Assembly: GCA_030667205.1 (NCBI GenBank)
Contig: DAOUWH010000035.1
Coordinates: 1-10,313, forward strand
Length of the DNA stretch: 10,313 nt
Direction of reading: 5' to 3'
Origin: Nitrospirota bacterium
GTDB lineage: Bacteria > Nitrospirota > Thermodesulfovibrionia > Thermodesulfovibrionales > JdFR-86
A model generated the notes under the pieces. It was not told the DNA's origin and did not search any database. It worked only from the letters and a program-made list of their open reading frames with translations. Every line of letters begins with the position of its first letter. Within the stretch, counting starts at the first letter, position 1. Shown here piece by piece: positions 5,896-10,313 of the stretch. A program made the translations under genes and the position numbers.

Positions 5896-7833
5896 ATGGA
5901 ACTCTACACACTCATACCGGTACTTCCGCTTGCGGCGTTCTGGATAAACATACTCTTCGGAAGGCACTATATAAAAGACAACGCCCACTGGATATCCGTG
6001 CCGGCGGTGGTGGCCTCGTGGGTAATTGCCCTTATAACCCTCTCCGACGTCCTCGGCGGAAAGGTCTTTAACCAGGACATCTACCAGTGGATAGTATCCG
6101 ACGGTTTTAAAGTCTCGGTGGGCTTCCTCGTAGACCCGCTCACGGCGGTCATGCTTATAGTGGTAACCACGGTAAGCAGCCTCGTGCACATTTACTCCGT
6201 CGGCTACATGCACAAGGACCCGGGCTACTACAGGTTCTTCGCGTACCTCAGCCTATTTACCTTCTCGATGCTCATGCTGGTGATGGCCAACAACTTCCTG
6301 CAGATGTACTTCGGCTGGGAGGCCGTGGGCCTGTGCTCGTACTTCCTCATCGGCTTCTGGTACCAGAAAAAGTCCGCCTCCGACGCGGCCAAGAAGGCCT
6401 TTATAGTAAACCGCTTCGGCGACTTCGGCTTCGGCCTCGGAGTGATACTGATATTCCTCACGCTGGGCACCCTGCACTACGCCCCGGTGTTCGGCTCCAT
6501 CGGCAGCGTCGCGGGTCAGACCTTAAACATACTCGGCACCGAAGTGGACCTTATAACGTTGATAGCGCTCCTTCTGTTCTGCGGCGCCGTTGGAAAGAGC
6601 GCGCAGATACCGCTCCACGTGTGGCTTCCCGACGCAATGGAGGGCCCCACCCCGGTCAGCGCACTCATACACGCCGCAACGATGGTCACCGCCGGAGTGT
6701 TCATGGTCGCGCGCTGCGCCCCGATATTCAGCCTCTCGCCCACCACCATGGCCGTAGTGGCCGTGGTCGGAGGCGTCACGGCCATCTTTGCCGGCACCAT
6801 AGCACTCGTCCAGAACGATATAAAGCGCATTATCGCATATTCCACCGTGAGCCAGCTTGGCTACATGTTCCTTGCCTGCGGCGTGGGCGCCTTTGGGGCC
6901 GGCATCTTCCACCTGTACACCCACGCATTTTTCAAGGCCCTTCTGTTCCTTGGCGCTGGCAGCGTAATGCACGCCATGTCCGGAGAGGTCAACATACAAA
7001 AGATGGGCGGCCTTAAAAAATACATGCCATGGACATACTGGACTTTCCTCCTTGCCTCGCTGAGCATCGCCGGGATACCCGGCTTCGCGGGGTTCTTCAG
7101 CAAGGACGAGATACTCTGGCAGGCATATGCCGCAGGCCCGCTGGGCAAGTTCGTCTGGGTCCTCGGCGCGATAACAGCACTCCTTACGGCGTTTTACTCG
7201 TTCAGGATAATATACCTTGCGTTCCACGGCAAGTTCCGTGGCACCGAGGAGCAGAAGCACCACCTGCACGAGTCCCCGAAATCAATGACCTTGCCGCTTG
7301 TGCTACTCGCCGTCGGAGCCGTGGCCGCGGGCTGGGTTGGCATCCCACCGCTTCTTGGCGGGACCATTGGCATTGAGCACTCCGACAAGTTCGGCGCTTT
7401 CCTCGCCCCGGTGGTGGGACACCCGCACGCGAGCGTGCACACGCATGCCGAGGAATGGGCGGTAATGGGGCTATCGGTTCTGCTCGCGATATCGGGCATA
7501 CTGGCGGCCCGGTACTGCTACCTTAAGAACCCCGAACTCCCAGTCAAGATTGGCGAGAAGTTCAAGTTCGCATACAGGGTGCTCTGGAACAAGTACTATG
7601 TGGACGAGCTTTACGACTGCATAATAGTGAAGCCCACCTTCTGGGTCGCCCGGAACATAATCGTAGGGATAACGGACGGAAAGATAATAGAGGGCGTCGT
7701 AAACGGCGTGCCCGCGGCGATCGGGCGCTTCAGCGAAAGTTTCAGGAAGATACAGACGGGCTTTACGCACCACTACGCGATGGTAATGGCCTTCGGCCTT
7801 CTGGCAATAGCAATAGCGGTATTTTTCTTCTAA
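5896..7833 (+). CDS. nuoL: NADH-quinone oxidoreductase subunit L (antiporter-like proton channel)
   Basis: Distal antiporter-like subunit that pumps protons. It has 645 residues, in the normal range. The proton-path residues are in place: Glu142 in FGWEAVGLCSY, Lys234 in GKSAQIPLHVWLPDAM, His339, His343 and Lys347 in HLYTHAFFKALLFLG, and Lys403 in GFFSKDEIL. Their order and spacing match E. coli Glu144, Lys229, His334, His338, Lys342 and Lys399. The C-terminal extension after residue 550, including NKYYVDELYD, corresponds to the long lateral helix that clamps the membrane arm and ends in a last transmembrane helix (about 627-645). It is therefore a true NuoL, not an Mrp antiporter subunit. 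AAAGGA (5881-5886) is the ribosome binding site. Confidence 0.97.
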   Translation: MELYTLIPVLPLAAFWINILFGRHYIKDNAHWISVPAVVASWVIALITLSDVLGGKVFNQDIYQWIVSDGFKVSVGFLVDPLTAVMLIVVTTVSSLVHIYSVGYMHKDPGYYRFFAYLSLFTFSMLMLVMANNFLQMYFGWEAVGLCSYFLIGFWYQKKSASDAAKKAFIVNRFGDFGFGLGVILIFLTLGTLHYAPVFGSIGSVAGQTLNILGTEVDLITLIALLLFCGAVGKSAQIPLHVWLPDAMEGPTPVSALIHAATMVTAGVFMVARCAPIFSLSPTTMAVVAVVGGVTAIFAGTIALVQNDIKRIIAYSTVSQLGYMFLACGVGAFGAGIFHLYTHAFFKALLFLGAGSVMHAMSGEVNIQKMGGLKKYMPWTYWTFLLASLSIAGIPGFAGFFSKDEILWQAYAAGPLGKFVWVLGAITALLTAFYSFRIIYLAFHGKFRGTEEQKHHLHESPKSMTLPLVLLAVGAVAAGWVGIPPLLGGTIGIEHSDKFGAFLAPVVGHPHASVHTHAEEWAVMGLSVLLAISGILAARYCYLKNPELPVKIGEKFKFAYRVLWNKYYVDELYDCIIVKPTFWVARNIIVGITDGKIIEGVVNGVPAAIGRFSESFRKIQTGFTHHYAMVMAFGLLAIAIAVFFF

Positions 7834-7843
7834 CGGGAGATAT

Positions 7844-9376
7844 ATGGAACAGGAACTTGCAAGCACATTGAGCTACCCGATACTGAGCACGGTAATATTC
7901 CTTCCCGTGGCGGTAGCGGCCCTCATGCTCTTCATAAACAGGGCCAACACCGGGGCCATCAAGTGGACCGCGCTCATCGCGAGTCTCGCGACCTTCGTGC
8001 TCTCTCTCCCGCTGTTTACCAGTTTCGACAAGAGCACCTACAAGATGCAGTTCAGTGAGTTCCACGAGTGGATCCCCGCCTTCAACATAAACTACGCCAT
8101 CGGCGTGGACGGCATAAGCGTGCTGTTCGTGCTCCTTTCCACGCTGATTACGATAACCTGCGTTTTAGTGTCCTGGAACGCGATAAAGGAAAAGACCAAG
8201 GAATTTTACATCTCCATACTGCTGATAGAGGGGGCCATGATAGGCGTCTTCTGCTCGCTGGACTTTTTCCTTTTCTATATCTTCTGGGAGGCGATGCTGA
8301 TTCCGATGTTCCTCCTCATCGGCGTCTGGGGCGGGCCCAACAGGATATATGCGTCGATTAAGTTCTTCCTGTATACGCTGGTGGGAAGCGTGCTCATGCT
8401 CGTCGGAATCATCGTGCTGTACCTCTATGCCGGAAAGACCTTCGACATCCTGACGCTTTCGTCGCTGAACTATCCGCTTAAGATGCAGCTCTGGCTGTTC
8501 TGGGCCTTCTTCGCGGCGTTTGCCGTGAAGGTGCCGATGTTCCCGGTACACACCTGGCTGCCCGACGCCCACACCGAGGCGCCCACGGCAGGCTCCGTAA
8601 TACTTGCCGCGATTCTCATCAAGATGGGCGCGTACGGCTTCCTGAGGTTCTCGCTTCCGATGTTCCCCGATGCCGCCGTGGCCATGACACCGGCGATGAT
8701 GACGCTCTCGGTAATAGCAATAATCTACGGCGCGGTAGTGTGTTTCGCCCAGACCGACCTCAAACGGCTCATCGCCTACAGCTCCGTTAGCCACATGGGC
8801 TTTGTTACGCTCGGAATATTCGCAATGAACGTCCAGGGCCTCGAGGGCGGGATACTTCAGATGATAAACCACGGCGTCATAACCGGCGCCCTCTTCCTCG
8901 CGGTAGGCATAATCTACGAGCAGACCCACTCACGCCAGATAAGCGACTACGGCGGAGCGGCCACCGTGGTGCCCGTTTACGCGGCTTTCTTCATGGTCCT
9001 GACCCTCGCGGCCATCGGGCTTCCGGGCCTGAACGGCTTCGTAGGGGAGTTTTTAATCATCCTCGGCGGCTTTGCCGCGAAGAAGTGGGCCGGCGTGCTC
9101 GCGGCCACCGGCGTTATCATCGGCGCGGGCTACATGCTCTGGCTGTACCAGAACATTTTCTTCCAGGAGCTCAACCCGAAGATAGCGGAATTAAAGGACC
9201 TCAACGGACGCGAGTTCCTGACCCTCATCCCGCTGATAGTCCTGATATTCTGGATAGGGGTCTACCCCAACGCCTTCCTCAGCTTCATGCACGTCTCGGT
9301 GCAGCACCTTATAGACAGGGTGGGCATGGGCACCCAGCCCGAGGCCGTCGCCAGCCTGCTTAGCTTTATAAGGTAA
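7844..9376 (+). CDS. nuoM: NADH-quinone oxidoreductase subunit M (antiporter-like proton channel)
   Basis: Middle antiporter-like subunit of the membrane arm. It has 510 residues and about 14 helices. Key residues are Glu149 in FWEAMLIPMF, Lys229 in FAVKVPMFPVHTWLPDAH, Lys260 in LIKMGAYGFLR, His343 in INHGVITGALF, and Glu402 in NGFVGEFLI, matching the lysine/glutamate relay of the family. HTEAPTAGSVILA is the NuoM-type signature. GGGAG (7835-7839) is the ribosome binding site, four bases before the ATG. It is the last gene of the operon. nuoN, which normally follows, is absent, and the next gene comes from the opposite direction. Confidence 0.97.
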   Translation: MEQELASTLSYPILSTVIFLPVAVAALMLFINRANTGAIKWTALIASLATFVLSLPLFTSFDKSTYKMQFSEFHEWIPAFNINYAIGVDGISVLFVLLSTLITITCVLVSWNAIKEKTKEFYISILLIEGAMIGVFCSLDFFLFYIFWEAMLIPMFLLIGVWGGPNRIYASIKFFLYTLVGSVLMLVGIIVLYLYAGKTFDILTLSSLNYPLKMQLWLFWAFFAAFAVKVPMFPVHTWLPDAHTEAPTAGSVILAAILIKMGAYGFLRFSLPMFPDAAVAMTPAMMTLSVIAIIYGAVVCFAQTDLKRLIAYSSVSHMGFVTLGIFAMNVQGLEGGILQMINHGVITGALFLAVGIIYEQTHSRQISDYGGAATVVPVYAAFFMVLTLAAIGLPGLNGFVGEFLIILGGFAAKKWAGVLAATGVIIGAGYMLWLYQNIFFQELNPKIAELKDLNGREFLTLIPLIVLIFWIGVYPNAFLSFMHVSVQHLIDRVGMGTQPEAVASLLSFIR

Positions 9377-9401
9377 ATCCAGCCTACCCTCAAATACTAC
9401 A

Positions 9402-9509
9402 CTACCACCGCATGTCCGAGAGGCCACTGGCCCTTTTAATGATGGCGTAGCAATCCGGGATTTCGTAAGGGGTGCGGGCCTCGTAGTCGCCCTTTCCGGG
9501 CGGGAGGGA
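9402..9509 (-). other. Coding-like 35-codon extension behind the symporter's amber stop
   Basis: Directly after the symporter TAG (9512-9510), the same frame stays open for 35 codons to a second TAG (9404-9402). It includes KGDYEARTPYEIPDCY and IIKRASGLSDMRW. Most codons end in G or C, as in the neighbouring genes, and composition becomes AT-richer after the second stop. A 5-base-pair hairpin, CGCCC / GGGCG around GGAAA (9502-9488), begins seven bases after the first TAG. No start codon exists in this frame after the TAG except the Met near the end. It is probably the remnant of a longer C-terminus cut by a nonsense mutation, a sequence error, or a readthrough tail. I do not recognise the tail itself. 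Confidence 0.4.
9422..9437 (+). terminator. Weak hairpin plus T run after nuoM
   Basis: GGCC (9422-9425) and GGCC (9429-9432) pair around a three-base loop, followed by CTTTT. This is the only terminator-like element in the 133-base gap between nuoM and the symporter stop. The 4-base stem is short for an intrinsic terminator, and it lies within the coding-like stretch read on the other strand, so it may be chance. Confidence 0.2.
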
Positions 9510-10313
9510 CTATGTCCCCATGCGTTTAAAATAGTCGTCGCCGAGGTTTTTAACCAGCCCGGCAAGGAGGATAAGGCTTATCAGATTCGGCACGGCCATG
9601 AATATATTGGCTATGTCGGCGAAGTTCCACACGAGCTTCAATGGCACATACGCCCCCACCACAACGAGCACTGTGTATACAATCCTGTAGGGCAGTACCG
9701 CGCGCTCGCCGAAGAGGTACTCCGCACTCCGGTCGCCGTAGTACGACCACGAAATGACCGTGGAGTACGCAAAGAAAACAAGCCCGAAGCCCACGACCCA
9801 CGCACCCGGCGCGCCCAGGGCCTGCTTAAAGGCATATGCCGAGAGCGAGGCTCCATTGAGGTTCTCGGGCCTCGCATCTCCCCATGCGCCCATCACGATA
9901 ATTACCAACGCCGTCATGGTGCAGATTACGATGGTGTCCACAAAGGGGCCTATCATTGCCACGAGCCCCTCTCGCACGGGCTCCTTTGTGCGGGCCGCGG
10001 CATGCGCCATCGGGGCCGAGCCGAGGCCGGATTCGTTTGAAAACACCCCTCTTGCCACACCCCAGCGTATCGCGGTCCCTATGGCGCCTCCACCAAAGGC
10101 CCACGGGTTAAGGGCATAGTTTATTATCGTGGCAAAAGCCTCCGGGATCTTCTCTATGTTCATAAATAAAATCAGGAGGGCCGAGGCGCAGTAGGCGATC
10201 GCCATGAAGGGCACTATGCGGGAGGCCACTTTGGCGATTCGCTTTATGCCGCCGATTATTACGAGACCAACGGCTATGGCCATTATAACTCCGACTATGA
10301 GCTTGTACCGGGC
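9510..10313 (-). CDS. Sodium:alanine (AGCS family) symporter, C-terminal 267 residues; N-terminus beyond the window
   Basis: Inner-membrane secondary carrier that imports alanine or glycine with Na+ (or H+). The frame is open to the window's right edge, so the visible part is roughly the C-terminal half or more of a protein that is usually about 450-540 residues. The family core is unmistakable: RGVFSNESGLGSAPMAHAAA at 88-107 of the visible part, then PVREGLVAMIGPFVDTIVIC, then TVISWSYYGDRSAEYLFG at about 185-202, and a closing helix pair ending in KNLGDDYFKRMGT. About seven membrane helices can be seen. The methionine at 10283 is internal, since the frame continues upstream with RYKLIVGVI. 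It converges on nuoM and is unrelated to it in function. Substrate and ion are inferred from the family only. Confidence 0.92.
   Translation of the reverse strand, partial: ARYKLIVGVIMAIAVGLVIIGGIKRIAKVASRIVPFMAIAYCASALLILFMNIEKIPEAFATIINYALNPWAFGGGAIGTAIRWGVARGVFSNESGLGSAPMAHAAARTKEPVREGLVAMIGPFVDTIVICTMTALVIIVMGAWGDARPENLNGASLSAYAFKQALGAPGAWVVGFGLVFFAYSTVISWSYYGDRSAEYLFGERAVLPYRIVYTVLVVVGAYVPLKLVWNFADIANIFMAVPNLISLILLAGLVKNLGDDYFKRMGT

Noticed and set aside
2278..9376. Cluster as an energy-converting hydrogenase or Mrp antiporter
   Set aside because: NuoD lacks both hydrogenase CxxC pairs, and NuoA, NuoH, NuoJ and the NuoL lateral helix are all of the complex I type.
1..10313. Reassigned stop codon in this organism, suggested by in-frame TAA, TGA and TAG in the flanking genes
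   Set aside because: All three stop codons end intact nuo genes at the expected lengths (for example TGA in nuoA, TAG in nuoB, TAA in nuoD), so the standard code applies.
1..10313. tRNA, rRNA, CRISPR arrays, insertion sequences
   Set aside because: No cloverleaf, direct-repeat array, transposase or terminal inverted repeats were seen in any gap; the window is almost fully coding.

Overview
The window is dominated by a single rightward operon for the proton-pumping core of respiratory complex I (NADH:quinone oxidoreductase or a relative). Ten genes run nuoA-B-C-D-H-I-J-K-L-M from 863 to 9376 with almost no space between them, and several overlap. All ten proteins are full length and keep their family's metal-ligand or proton-channel residues. 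The operon lacks the NADH-input genes nuoE, nuoF and nuoG, which often sit between D and H, and it lacks nuoN, which usually follows M. As drawn it encodes the Q module plus most of the membrane arm. Electron donor, input module and third antiporter subunit must come from elsewhere or be absent.

Left flank (1-535, leftward): a stand-alone CheY-like receiver domain, followed in ATGA overlap by the start of a CheA-type histidine kinase. The visible kinase part is an N-terminal Hpt domain with its HTLKG phosphorylation motif, but the reading frame has two in-frame stops (TAA and TGA) in the first helix region. It is a pseudogene, an assembly error or a recoded gene. Between this pair and nuoA lies a divergent regulatory region of about 330 bases (536-862). 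It holds an inverted repeat with a T run, a nested inverted repeat, and two sigma70-like promoters aimed at nuo. The nearer and better one would start transcription at or within a base or so of the nuoA ATG, which suggests a leaderless nuoA message.

Right flank (9377-10313): nuoM converges on a leftward sodium:alanine symporter family (AGCS) gene whose N-terminal part lies beyond the window. Its reading frame ends at an amber codon, but the next 35 in-frame codons look like protein-coding sequence up to a second TAG.

Organism: a bacterium with a GC-rich genome, chemotaxis-type signalling and an EFG-less nuo cluster. Arginine is written mostly as AGG, and ATA is common for isoleucine. This fits environmental lineages around the former Deltaproteobacteria, Nitrospirota and similar phyla, but the sequence alone does not fix the phylum. 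Nothing here amounts to a clearly new biological system. The points worth a second look are the stop-interrupted kinase, the coding-like tail behind the symporter stop, the possible leaderless nuoA start, and the missing nuoE/F/G/N.
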